Translations under genes and position numbers: made by a program
Shown: positions 1 to 5,586 of the stretch, piece by piece
How positions within the stretch are numbered: the stretch's first letter is position 1
Layout of the letters: each line of letters starts with the position of its first letter
Assembly (NCBI GenBank): GCA_964462335.1
Contig: CAYWYG010000030.1
Coordinates: forward strand, 1 to 8,562
Length of the DNA stretch: 8,562 nucleotides
Direction: 5' to 3'
Source of the DNA: JAPUDQ01 sp964462335
GTDB lineage: Bacteria; Patescibacteriota; Saccharimonadia; Saccharimonadales; Saccharimonadaceae
Notes under the pieces: generated by a model
Seen by the model: only the letters and a program-made list of their open reading frames with translations
The model's database searches: none
Told to the model about the DNA's origin: nothing

Positions 1-3
1 AAC

Positions 4-39
4 AAAACTACATGCCGCGAGAACGCAGCATGTAGTTTT
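4..39 (-). terminator. Intrinsic terminator after the secreted Thr/Ser-rich protein gene
   Basis: A perfect 12-bp inverted repeat (AAAACTACATGC at 4-15, GCATGTAGTTTT at 28-39) encloses a loop that adds three more pairs (GCG 17-19 with CGC 24-26) around AGAA. Read on the minus strand the stem ends in TTTTGTT, and it begins about 20 nt after the stop codon at 60-62. The A/T-flanked stem could also work on the other strand. Confidence 0.85.
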
Positions 40-59
40 CTAGTGCAAACAGATAGCTT

Positions 60-680
60 CTAGTTTGTCAGGGCAGTATACGTGACTGTGTCAGTATATG
101 TGCCAGTTGGCTTGGTCGTATCAGCTTTGGCCGAATACCAAACTGTCGTGACTTCACCACTTCCCGCAGCAGCGCTGGTTGTACGAAGCAATTGATCAGT
201 GGTCTTCACTCCTAAGAATACGTGTGAATCAGTCGTCTGATCAGTCAGCGCGCTATACGACGCGCTGAAGTTGCTACCAGCCGTCAAGTTCGCTGTACCT
301 GAAGCAATACCGTAGCCCCATGTGTTGTTCGAAAGCGCGGCTGGTGAACCCCATGTCGTGCTACTCGACGTCGGTATGTTGTTACCCCCATTGACGAGGT
401 TGGTATTTGCGTCAGCATCTTTGAGGCTGAGGTTGTACCCGGTCGTATGGTTTGTCGTCACCGTCACCGTATCACTTGCGGTAGTCTGTGCACCACCCGA
501 TACAGGGACGATGTTCAGCGTCACCGTACCACTGGTCGTCACACTGATGGACGAAGCCAGCACGGCGTTGATCGTCGTGTTTGCCGTTGCTGCGGATGCA
601 GCCACTGGTGCCAACGCGACACCCACCACACCGACCAACGCAGCGGTCGATGCAAGGCGGGATTTGAGTGCTTGTCTCAT
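60..680 (-). CDS. Secreted Thr/Ser-rich beta-strand protein (lineage-specific exported protein)
   Basis: This is a 206-residue exported protein. I chose the start at 680 because AGAAAGGA lies 9-10 nt upstream, and because the longer frame to 746 would begin inside the promoter -35 box. Residues 1-30 are a classical Sec signal peptide: basic MRQALKSR, a hydrophobic core, then an ASA|A cleavage site. The mature part is rich in Thr, Ser, Asn and Gly with alternating polar/hydrophobic runs typical of a beta sandwich. It contains an NTWGYG stretch and ends in TGTYTDTVTYTALTN. There is no sortase motif, lipobox or C-terminal membrane anchor, so attachment to the surface is unexplained. The overall look recalls short exported proteins common in Saccharibacteria and distantly WxL-like or pilin-like beta proteins; that resemblance is from memory and is not a family assignment. 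It has its own promoter and terminator, so it is probably a well-expressed monocistronic gene. Confidence 0.85.
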   Translation of the reverse strand: MRQALKSRLASTAALVGVVGVALAPVAASAATANTTINAVLASSISVTTSGTVTLNIVPVSGGAQTTASDTVTVTTNHTTGYNLSLKDADANTNLVNGGNNIPTSSSTTWGSPAALSNNTWGYGIASGTANLTAGSNFSASYSALTDQTTDSHVFLGVKTTDQLLRTTSAAAGSGEVTTVWYSAKADTTKPTGTYTDTVTYTALTN

Positions 681-717
681 GTTTGTTTTTCCTTTCTTAG
701 TAGATCCTTGATAGTGC

Positions 718-746
718 ATTATCGGGCATAAAGGTAGATATGTCAA
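718..746 (-). promoter_or_regulatory. Strong sigma70-type promoter of the secreted protein gene
   Basis: A perfect -35 TTGACA (plus-strand 741-746) lies 17 bp from GATAAT (718-723). The predicted start of transcription is near 711, which leaves a leader of about 30 nt carrying the AGAAAGGA ribosome binding site. Both boxes and the spacing are close to consensus. Confidence 0.8.
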
Positions 747-815
747 TAACTTTTATGCTTTTTTCCGATACGTGATATTACAGAGTTCATTGATTGGTAC
801 ATCAATAACGGGCGT

Positions 816-1007
816 CTATTTCTGTGGTTCATCTCCATAGCTACGGTTACCATAGCCGCTTGAGCCACTCCGGCCCATGCGCTCACCTCGTAGTAGATCA
901 AACACGACTCCCCCACCGAGAAACATCAACATGCCAAAACCGAGGCGACGTAGAAATTCGCCCCGTTCCATCGGAGTATCCAACAGTGTAGCAATCTGCT
1001 GTTTCAT
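816..1007 (-). CDS. Small single-span membrane peptide with a degenerate Tat-like motif, downstream of tatC
   Basis: This 63-residue protein is not assignable to a named family. Residues 13-21 (M-E-R-G-E-F-L-R-R) resemble a twin-arginine signal (R-R-x-F-L-K) in which the second Arg is Gly. They are followed by a hydrophobic, Gly-rich segment (22-39, LGFGMLMFLGGGVVFDLL), then a polar Gly/Ser/Tyr/Arg tail ending in GDEPQK. There is no small-residue cleavage site, so it probably stays membrane-anchored. It begins 88 nt after tatC on the same strand, which suggests co-transcription with the Tat genes. No convincing ribosome binding site precedes the ATG at 1007. An internal ATG (residue 13, at 971) would give a 51-residue product starting right at the Tat-like motif. 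Coding status rests on protein-like composition and context. Calling it a Tat substrate or partner is inference. Confidence 0.7.
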   Translation of the reverse strand: MKQQIATLLDTPMERGEFLRRLGFGMLMFLGGGVVFDLLRGERMGRSGSSGYGNRSYGDEPQK

Positions 1008-1095
1008 GACTGGTTTGTTATGTTTGTTTTATTGAGGTACCAGCAAAAGCATACTATAGCTTCCCCAAAAGCGCAAGCATCTTTTCTCGCGCATG

Positions 1096-2205
1096 CTAAA
1101 TCGTCGGGATAAGTGTGCGGACGGGTTTCAGCACTGGACGACGATACTGCACGGCCATACGCGCCGGTGCACGCATACGCGGTAGCGCATCAGCGCTGTG
1201 TCCAACAGGACGAAATCCATCGACACTACGCACCTGCCCTGCCAGCGTCGCTGTAGCGGCAGGTTTCATATGCTGCGGGGGTGATGACAGATGCGATACA
1301 GATGAAACATCCGCGATAGCACCACGAGGATAGTGGTGAGCACGAGATTGGTGCGCCCGGGTGGCCACACGCGGTATTGAGACGACATGTTCTCGGGCTG
1401 GCGTCACGGTGGTGGCCACGGACAATATGTCCGTCGTGACATCACGGCGGCGGTTTTTGAGCCATACCATAGTGATACCAATCTGATACATCAAGATAAT
1501 CGGAAGTGCCATAATCGTCTGGTTCACGACGTCAGGCGTCGGAGTAATCAGCGCCGCAAGGATAAATGATGTCACGATCACGTGCCGGTGATACTGCATT
1601 AGCCGAGACGGCTTCAGCGGCGTCGCCGAGTTGATGACGAGAAGTATCAGCGGTATCTGGAACAACAGCGCTCCTGCCAGTAAATACGCAAATACAAACG
1701 ACAGATATGAATCAACTGTCAACAGCGAACTAATCTGGTCGATGTTGATACTCGTGAGAAAATAGATTGCCGCAGGCAGCGTCGCATAGTAGGCAAAGAG
1801 CACGCCGATCAACGCCAAGAGTGCTGATGCGCATGTATACATCACCACCGCACGACGCTGGGTCGCCTTCATGACTGGTGCAACAAACTGAAATAGATGA
1901 TAGATTACTACCGGCATGACAAGGATGAAGCCGATATACATACAGATTTTGATGATAAAGCTCAAACCCCCGGCCGGCGTCAGATAATACAGTTCTCTCC
2001 CCTCGAGCGGCGCGGTCAGCAATCGGACGACATGGTCAAACAACGGATATACTGCGCCCGATGCCACGACAAACCATGTCCCGATCCAAAATAATCGGTT
2101 TCTCAGCTCGTGTACATGCTCCAGAAACGTCAGTTGTTGCCCTGAATCGGCAAATGCCGCTGGACGCTTAGCCGTTTTTGCCCGAGGTATCATCCTTTTT
2201 ATCAT
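1096..2205 (-). CDS. tatC: Sec-independent (twin-arginine) translocase subunit TatC with long basic C-terminal tail
   Basis: TatC is the multi-span receptor of the twin-arginine pathway. It binds the RR signal of folded precursors and recruits TatA to form the channel. Family signs are the cytoplasmic FLEHVHELRNRL motif (residues 27-38), LTPAGGLSF (75-83), a YHLFQFVAP stretch (102-110), and ITPTPDVVNQ (220-229). There are six hydrophobic segments at about 39-57, 82-106, 122-146, 168-192, 207-222 and 228-248. The TatC core ends near residue 250. A further ~120 residues rich in Arg, Ala, Pro and His form a basic, probably disordered cytoplasmic tail, which most TatC proteins (about 240-260 aa) lack. 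The ATG at 2205 lies within tatA (38-nt overlap). AAGAAGGG sits about 11 nt upstream of it, whereas the alternative ATG at 2193 has AAAAAGG directly abutting. Tight overlap with tatA implies translational coupling. Confidence 0.95.
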   Translation of the reverse strand: MIKRMIPRAKTAKRPAAFADSGQQLTFLEHVHELRNRLFWIGTWFVVASGAVYPLFDHVVRLLTAPLEGRELYYLTPAGGLSFIIKICMYIGFILVMPVVIYHLFQFVAPVMKATQRRAVVMYTCASALLALIGVLFAYYATLPAAIYFLTSINIDQISSLLTVDSYLSFVFAYLLAGALLFQIPLILLVINSATPLKPSRLMQYHRHVIVTSFILAALITPTPDVVNQTIMALPIILMYQIGITMVWLKNRRRDVTTDILSVATTVTPAREHVVSIPRVATRAHQSRAHHYPRGAIADVSSVSHLSSPPQHMKPAATATLAGQVRSVDGFRPVGHSADALPRMRAPARMAVQYRRPVLKPVRTLIPTI

Positions 2206-2341
2206 CGTCAGATAGACCCTTCTTGAGTTCCTTTGCCGAGGCGCCTATCGTTCGTGCCAACTCAGGCAGCTTTTTTGCACCAAATAGCAACAAGATGATC
2301 AAAAAGATAAAGATAAGTTCTGTTGGGCCAAGTGTTGGCAT
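2168..2341 (-). CDS. tatA: Twin-arginine translocase subunit TatA
   Basis: A 57-residue TatA/TatE-type protein: a short N-terminus with Glu8, one transmembrane helix (about residues 8-20), the conserved FG hinge (Phe20-Gly21), then the amphipathic helix AKKLPELARTIG (22-33). A charged tail (DDDKKDD) follows. TatA oligomerises with TatC to build the export pore for folded proteins. A GAGGGAG ribosome binding site 5 nt upstream supports the ATG at 2341. The gene overlaps the tatC start by 38 nt. Only one TatA-type gene and no TatB are visible, consistent with a minimal TatAC system. It is shorter than most TatA proteins (about 60-90 aa), but every hallmark is present. Confidence 0.95.
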   Translation of the reverse strand: MPTLGPTELIFIFLIILLLFGAKKLPELARTIGASAKELKKGLSDDDKKDDTSGKNG

Positions 2342-2379
2342 GGTGTCTCCCTCGTTATATGAAATAGTACTGACACCAT
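2340..2379 (-). repeat. 8-bp inverted repeat framing the tatA start codon and ribosome binding site
   Basis: ATGGTGTC (2340-2347) and GACACCAT (2372-2379) are perfect reverse complements, separated by 24 nt that hold the GAGGGA ribosome binding site. The inner copy includes the first two bases of the tatA start codon. In a transcript coming from the upstream HAD gene the two arms could pair and mask initiation. A transcript starting at the promoter at 2378-2406 would lose most of the 5' arm. Confidence 0.4.
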
Positions 2380-2406
2380 AGTATATTGCTCATGGCAATA
2401 AGACAA
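2378..2406 (-). promoter_or_regulatory. Probable promoter of the tatA-tatC operon, with a dyad in its spacer
   Basis: TTGTCT (plus-strand 2401-2406) and TACTAT (2378-2383) are separated by exactly 17 bp, each matching consensus at four of six positions. The whole spacer is a hairpin dyad (TATTGC at 2384-2389, GCAATA at 2395-2400, loop TCATG). The box lies directly after the HAD stop codon at 2411 and about 40 bp before the tatA start. Confidence 0.5.
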
Positions 2407-2410
2407 GCCC

Positions 2411-2968
2411 TCAGGCGGCAAGCCGCTCACGAATCGCTTTTTCGATCTGTTCGTTCGACTCGTACCGTATATATGGCATGCCAGCCGCATCAGCACCATC
2501 GCAAAATTCCTGTCGGTCATCGATCATGAGACACTGCGACACGGGCAGACTCAGCTGACGGGCGGCCAATTTAAATATCTCTGGATCTGGCTTGACCATA
2601 TGAACCTCATACGACAATATAGTGACATCAAATAGCTGGTCCAATTCTTGCTGGCTAAAGATCGTTTCCATAACACCACTGCCCACATTACTAAGGAGCG
2701 CCGTCTTGTGCGTCATACGAAGGTGCCGCACATATGCAAGCAACTCTTTGTTGGTGGTGTGGTGCTGGTTGATCGCTTCTCTCACCCGCTCATGATCCAT
2801 GCCGATGATATCACCGACACGAGCAGCATACTCTTCCTGCGTGATATACCCGTAATCAGTCGCGAGGTGCGCATCAGCTAATTCTTTGTGACGCTCAGGC
2901 GGGCACAAGTTTTTAAACGTAAAATAGCTCGTCCCGACGAGCACGCCAAAACAGTCAAAGATAACCGC
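2411..2968 (-). CDS. HAD-superfamily (HAD-IA type) hydrolase, 5' end lost in assembly gap
   Basis: The 185 visible C-terminal residues begin within the first beta strand (AVIFDCFGVL), so only a few N-terminal residues are hidden in the N run. HAD signatures are motif I with nucleophile Asp5 (visible numbering), motif II Ser93-Asn94 in LLSN, motif III Lys126 in VKPD, and motif IV Asp150-Asp151 in MIDDR. A helical cap lies between motifs I and II (about 15-80), as in HAD subfamily IA. At the +2 position of motif I there is Phe rather than the usual phosphatase Asp, so ordinary phosphatase activity is uncertain; haloacid dehalogenase-like members also lack Asp there. The substrate cannot be read from sequence. 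It lies just upstream of tatA but is probably a separate transcription unit. A paralogous HAD sits at 8170-8562. Confidence 0.85.
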   Translation of the reverse strand, partial: AVIFDCFGVLVGTSYFTFKNLCPPERHKELADAHLATDYGYITQEEYAARVGDIIGMDHERVREAINQHHTTNKELLAYVRHLRMTHKTALLSNVGSGVMETIFSQQELDQLFDVTILSYEVHMVKPDPEIFKLAARQLSLPVSQCLMIDDRQEFCDGADAAGMPYIRYESNEQIEKAIRERLAA

Positions 2969-3068
2969 NNNNNNNNNNNNNNNNNNNNNNNNNNNNNNNN
3001 NNNNNNNNNNNNNNNNNNNNNNNNNNNNNNNNNNNNNNNNNNNNNNNNNNNNNNNNNNNNNNNNNNNN
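2969..3068. other. Assembly gap (100 N)
   Basis: Exactly 100 undetermined bases, the conventional placeholder for a scaffold gap of unknown length. The true sequence must contain the end of the membrane protein on the right and the start codon region of the HAD hydrolase on the left. Confidence 0.98.
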
Positions 3069-3589
3069 GCGAAGCTCCCCCGCGAACCGCTACACGTCGT
3101 CGTCCAGACTCGTTTGATCTGGTCACCGTTTTCGAAGAGTTCGTAGACGTATTTTTTGCCAGTCGCACACGCCCCGCGATCATCGTTCTCTACCTCATTG
3201 AGCACTCGCTCCTTGTCGAAGCCTACTCGCGATAGTGCATAGACAAACTGTTGATAGCCCTCATAGGTGTTATCGTAGTCGCTACTGGCGACTTGCGACT
3301 GTGTATACCCTTTGTACGCCGCAAAGCGCCGATTTGTCGTGGTAACGGTGATTTCATAGCTCTCTCTATCTTCATTGGCGACAATTGGCCCATAGACTGT
3401 CATGCGGGCACTGCGTCCGCTATGGACATTAGTCACAAGACGACGGTTTTGCTCTTCTGCTGAAGGCCCACTCGATGCACCGCGCCCACCGTTTGTGATA
3501 AAGAAGAAAAGTCCTGCGACGATCAGAAAAAAGATCACGCCAATCACAATCATCCCTAGCCTGGTTGGTCCGCCGAATTCTCTGTTCAT
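3069..3589 (-). CDS. Membrane-anchored exported protein of unknown function, 3' end lost in assembly gap
   Basis: The first 173 residues are visible. A short N-terminus is followed by one strongly hydrophobic helix (residues 11-31, LGMIVIGVIFFLIVAGLFFFI). A Gly/Ser linker (34-43) and an extracytoplasmic domain come next, containing TVYGPIVANEDRESYEI (64-80) and YVYELFENGD (147-156). Two cysteines (141 and 166) could form a disulfide. Topology is most likely N-terminus inside and domain outside. I do not recognise a named domain. The frame happens to stay open through the N run into the HAD hydrolase, but the two proteins share no logic and should be treated as separate genes. There is no ribosome binding site before the ATG at 3589. 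The promoter is placed so that transcription should begin at the start codon. Confidence 0.8.
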
Positions 3590-3595
3590 ATCTTC

Positions 3596-3624
3596 ATTTT
3601 AGCATAAATGTTATAAAAAGTCAA
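3596..3624 (-). promoter_or_regulatory. Near-consensus promoter giving a predicted leaderless mRNA
   Basis: TTGACT (plus-strand 3619-3624) and TAAAAT (3596-3601) are 17 bp apart, each matching consensus at five of six positions. Only six bases separate the -10 box from the ATG at 3587-3589, so the expected +1 is the A of the start codon. An 8-bp palindrome GTGTACAC (3636-3643) lies just upstream and might be an operator. Confidence 0.75.
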
Positions 3625-3711
3625 TATATTTTATAGTGTACACCCTTTGTGTCGATCACCCTACTGGTCTAGCCTCACCTACTCCATTGTATCTGAAATT
3701 CCGTAATCATG

Positions 3712-4116
3712 TCAGGTCATGACGACATGCACAGTTGAGCGAGCGTGTCCCGAAATGGTAGCGCGACCCAATGGAGCCACCTCACGCCGTCGCCTCTCGC
3801 GATAGTCCCCGATATCGACGACGGTACGACGAGCAATTGTATCAAGTATCGCTTCGACCGGATAGAGCGGCATACATTCCGCGGTAGTTGCATCACGCAC
3901 ATATGCGCCGCGTCCTTGCGCACCTACAGTAATACTGAGACCTTCAAGCGTATATCGCGTCCGCATAAAACCGACGTGCGTTGCGGTGTCAGCATCACTG
4001 CCACCCGTGACTGGCGGCTCCTGATACCCATGCTCACCCGTAATACGCACAAGTTTGTGATACCCTGATGCATCGCTCAATAGCTGAACAAAGTGTCCAT
4101 CGGCGTTATACCAGTA
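3712..4116 (-). CDS. Uncharacterised protein, 3' segment of a frameshifted gene
   Basis: This segment encodes the last 134 residues of a protein whose first 88 residues lie in the neighbouring frame (see the entry ending at 4379). The in-frame stretch before the possible TTG start at 4080 reads YWYNADGHFVQLL and continues into SDASGYHKLVRITGEHGY. It looks like protein sequence and joins smoothly to the upstream segment. Restoring one T to the T5 run on the minus strand (plus A5, 4116-4120) would fuse the two into one 222-residue protein. Alternatively the piece could be translated alone from the TTG at 4080, overlapping the upstream stop as TTGA, but no ribosome binding site precedes it. No signal peptide, membrane segment or known domain is apparent. 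The C-terminal part is rich in Arg (DYRERRRREVAPLGR). Confidence 0.65.
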   Translation of the reverse strand, partial: YWYNADGHFVQLLSDASGYHKLVRITGEHGYQEPPVTGGSDADTATHVGFMRTRYTLEGLSITVGAQGRGAYVRDATTAECMPLYPVEAILDTIARRTVVDIGDYRERRRREVAPLGRATISGHARSTVHVVMT

Positions 4117-4379
4117 AAAACGATCTGATCAAATATCACTTGTTGATTACCCCGCTGTTCACTATGCGGCGGCATCTCCTCCCAGAACCCATGCTGACCC
4201 ACATGTTCTCGTCGGACGAATGCCCTGTAAAGATCTAGTAACCACGCTGTATTACATGTTGGTCGTTGCTCGATCATGCGCGCCGTCTGTGCAAGTGTTG
4301 GCCACCGCTCGCGGTCAATCATGCACTCGCCACCATCAAAGCTACTCTCTAGCACTTGATCCGATGGCGCTACTGACAT
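4077..4379 (-). CDS. Uncharacterised protein, 5' segment of a frameshifted gene
   Basis: The ATG at 4379 has AAAGGA about 6 nt upstream and a good promoter. The first 88 residues look soluble and helical, with ARMIEQR and LLDLYRAFVRRE stretches. I recognise no family. After VIFDQIVF the frame gives only TGITPMDTLFSY and stops at 4077-4079. At the same place the -1 frame opens and carries convincing protein sequence for 134 more residues. The break coincides with a run of five T on the coding strand. The most likely explanations are a one-base sequencing or assembly deletion or a real frameshift mutation; a programmed shift is possible but no classical X-XXY-YYZ slippery heptamer is in register. 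The restored protein would be 222 residues. Confidence 0.65.
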   Translation of the reverse strand: MSVAPSDQVLESSFDGGECMIDRERWPTLAQTARMIEQRPTCNTAWLLDLYRAFVRREHVGQHGFWEEMPPHSEQRGNQQVIFDQIVFTGITPMDTLFSY

Positions 4380-4419
4380 GATGTTCCTTTGGAATTTTTA
4401 TGTTGATGAACCTACTACC

Positions 4420-4448
4420 GTCATACGCTTTTGTAGTGCGTTTGTCAA
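4420..4448 (-). promoter_or_regulatory. Promoter of the frameshifted uncharacterised gene
   Basis: A perfect -35 TTGACA (plus-strand 4443-4448) and TATGAC (4420-4425, four of six) are separated by 17 bp. The leader would be about 35 nt and includes the AAAGGA ribosome binding site before the ATG at 4379. The -35 box begins just after the stop codon of the preceding membrane-protein gene (4452-4454). Confidence 0.65.
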
Positions 4449-4451
4449 CAA

Positions 4452-4715
4452 TTATTCGCACGCACCGGTACTGCGGACAAAGTTTGCAAACGCATCAGTA
4501 CCGTCACACACCTGCGTTTTGACATCAAGTTTCTGGGCCGTCGTCTCGCGAAACGTCTGGATGTTGTCGTTGGTACTGCGGATAAACATAACCGCCTGAA
4601 ACAGGAAAAAGCCGATCACGCCGAGCGTCAGCAGCATCAGCGTGCCAAAGATCGTGATCCACGTGTTGAGTATCTTGAGCTGTCGTACCAATTGTTTTTC
4701 AAGCTGTTCGTTCAT
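4452..4715 (-). CDS. Small single-span membrane protein, translationally coupled to the nuclease-like gene
   Basis: An 87-residue protein. I placed the start at 4715 because GGAGG lies 4 nt upstream of this ATG, while the longer frame to 4814 only shadows the upstream gene. An amphipathic N-terminal helix (residues 2-16, EQLEKQLVRQLKILN) is followed by one hydrophobic helix (about 19-43). A polar part follows (RSTNDNIQTFRETTAQKLDVKT) and then a C-terminal stretch with two cysteines (VCDGTDAF..., STGACE). With the basic N-terminus inside, the cysteine-bearing end would be outside and could form a disulfide. The gene overlaps the end of the nuclease-like gene by 17 nt, which implies coupled translation and possibly related function. 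No family recognised. Confidence 0.8.
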   Translation of the reverse strand: MNEQLEKQLVRQLKILNTWITIFGTLMLLTLGVIGFFLFQAVMFIRSTNDNIQTFRETTAQKLDVKTQVCDGTDAFANFVRSTGACE

Positions 4716-5577
4716 CACGCCTCCGTAGTACTCCTTGTATTTGATGTAGCGCCGTCCCAAGCGGCTCGAGCCTCTCCAGCACAAAATTGATCGTCCGCCC
4801 GTAGGTCTCTTCATCGATCCTCAGCAGCGTCGTCGTCACCGCATCGCCGCCGTGACCGTTTTTGACCGTGAGATGACCAAATTTCTCTGCTTCCTCACGC
4901 TCGAGTTCACTGATACGTCCCTCACGCGTCAGATCTTGCAGACGAAAATGAAAACTTGAGCGCGTCTTGATATCGAGGTTGATCGCCATGCCATCTTGAT
5001 CGGTCACGACCATGTCGACCCCCATCGCATCATCACGGCGACTCGTCATACGTACCTCGTAGCCGAGTGACTGCGCGCCATTGTAGACCGATATCTCCCG
5101 GCTCAGTCCATGGGTGATTGCCTCCCATTGCTTACTAGCAAATCGCGGCACACGCACACGGCGGCAAAACTCATCGAGTTGCTGTTTGATCACCTGATTG
5201 CACGCGGGATAATACTCATGCGGCAGGGCCAGTATCAGCGAGACATAGGTGTCGTTAAAGGCGATGAGCTCATAGAGCCGCGCCTCGCGGTTATGGAACC
5301 CCCCAGGCGAGCGATCCATACTGCGCTGGGCGAGCACCGCCCGCGGCGCTTGCACGATGAGCGAGGCCAGGTAGTGAACCGGGTCATTGGTGTGCCCCGC
5401 CTGCCGTAGGAGATCATCAGCCGGACCAGTCAGCCCAGAGACATCATGCCGCTGCCACATCCGCCGCCGATCGATCGGCACGCGCTCGACCAACTGCCAC
5501 GCCGCATGGTAGACCTCTCCGGCCTGCCCCACGTCCATCTGCCGCCGAGCCCGAAACCGCCGCCATATATGCTTCAT
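4699..5577 (-). CDS. Uncharacterised protein with a PD-(D/E)XK nuclease-like motif
   Basis: A 292-residue soluble protein. The N-terminal ~140 residues are helical, Arg-rich and unassigned. Residues 151-210 show the order typical of PD-(D/E)XK nucleases. A helix carrying Glu161 (GLSREISVY) comes first, then a strand (GYEVRMTSR), a second strand with Asp188 (GVDMVV), a turn, and a third strand with Asp202-Ile-Lys204 (INLDIKTR). The E...D...D-x-K arrangement would coordinate a catalytic metal. This is my reading of the motif, not a database match. The protein lacks a recognisable specificity or motor domain. The start at 5577 has no clear ribosome binding site but lies 9 nt after the Nudix stop; Met14 is an alternative. 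Its 3' end overlaps the membrane-protein gene by 17 nt. DNA repair, degradation of incoming DNA, or a restriction-like role are all open. Confidence 0.7.
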   Translation of the reverse strand: MKHIWRRFRARRQMDVGQAGEVYHAAWQLVERVPIDRRRMWQRHDVSGLTGPADDLLRQAGHTNDPVHYLASLIVQAPRAVLAQRSMDRSPGGFHNREARLYELIAFNDTYVSLILALPHEYYPACNQVIKQQLDEFCRRVRVPRFASKQWEAITHGLSREISVYNGAQSLGYEVRMTSRRDDAMGVDMVVTDQDGMAINLDIKTRSSFHFRLQDLTREGRISELEREEAEKFGHLTVKNGHGGDAVTTTLLRIDEETYGRTINFVLERLEPLGTALHQIQGVLRRRDERTA

Positions 5578-5586
5578 GCCATTATT

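Noticed and set aside
322..731. Two plus-strand open frames opposite the secreted protein gene
   Set aside because: They are antisense shadows: no ribosome binding site, low-complexity Val/Leu or His/Arg composition, while the minus frame has a signal peptide, promoter and terminator.
789..806. Inverted repeat ATTGAT/ATCAAT after the 63-residue membrane peptide gene, as a terminator
   Set aside because: Only six A/T-rich pairs and no following T run on the minus strand; too weak to call.
3676..3711. Tiny frame on the minus strand (MITEFQIQWSR) after the uncharacterised gene
   Set aside because: Eleven codons without ribosome binding site or promoter of its own; no evidence of coding.
4077..4120. 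Programmed -1 frameshift signal at the split uncharacterised gene
   Set aside because: The T run offers a weak single-codon slip, but no in-register X-XXY-YYZ heptamer and no obvious downstream stem-loop or pseudoknot is seen; a simple indel is more likely.
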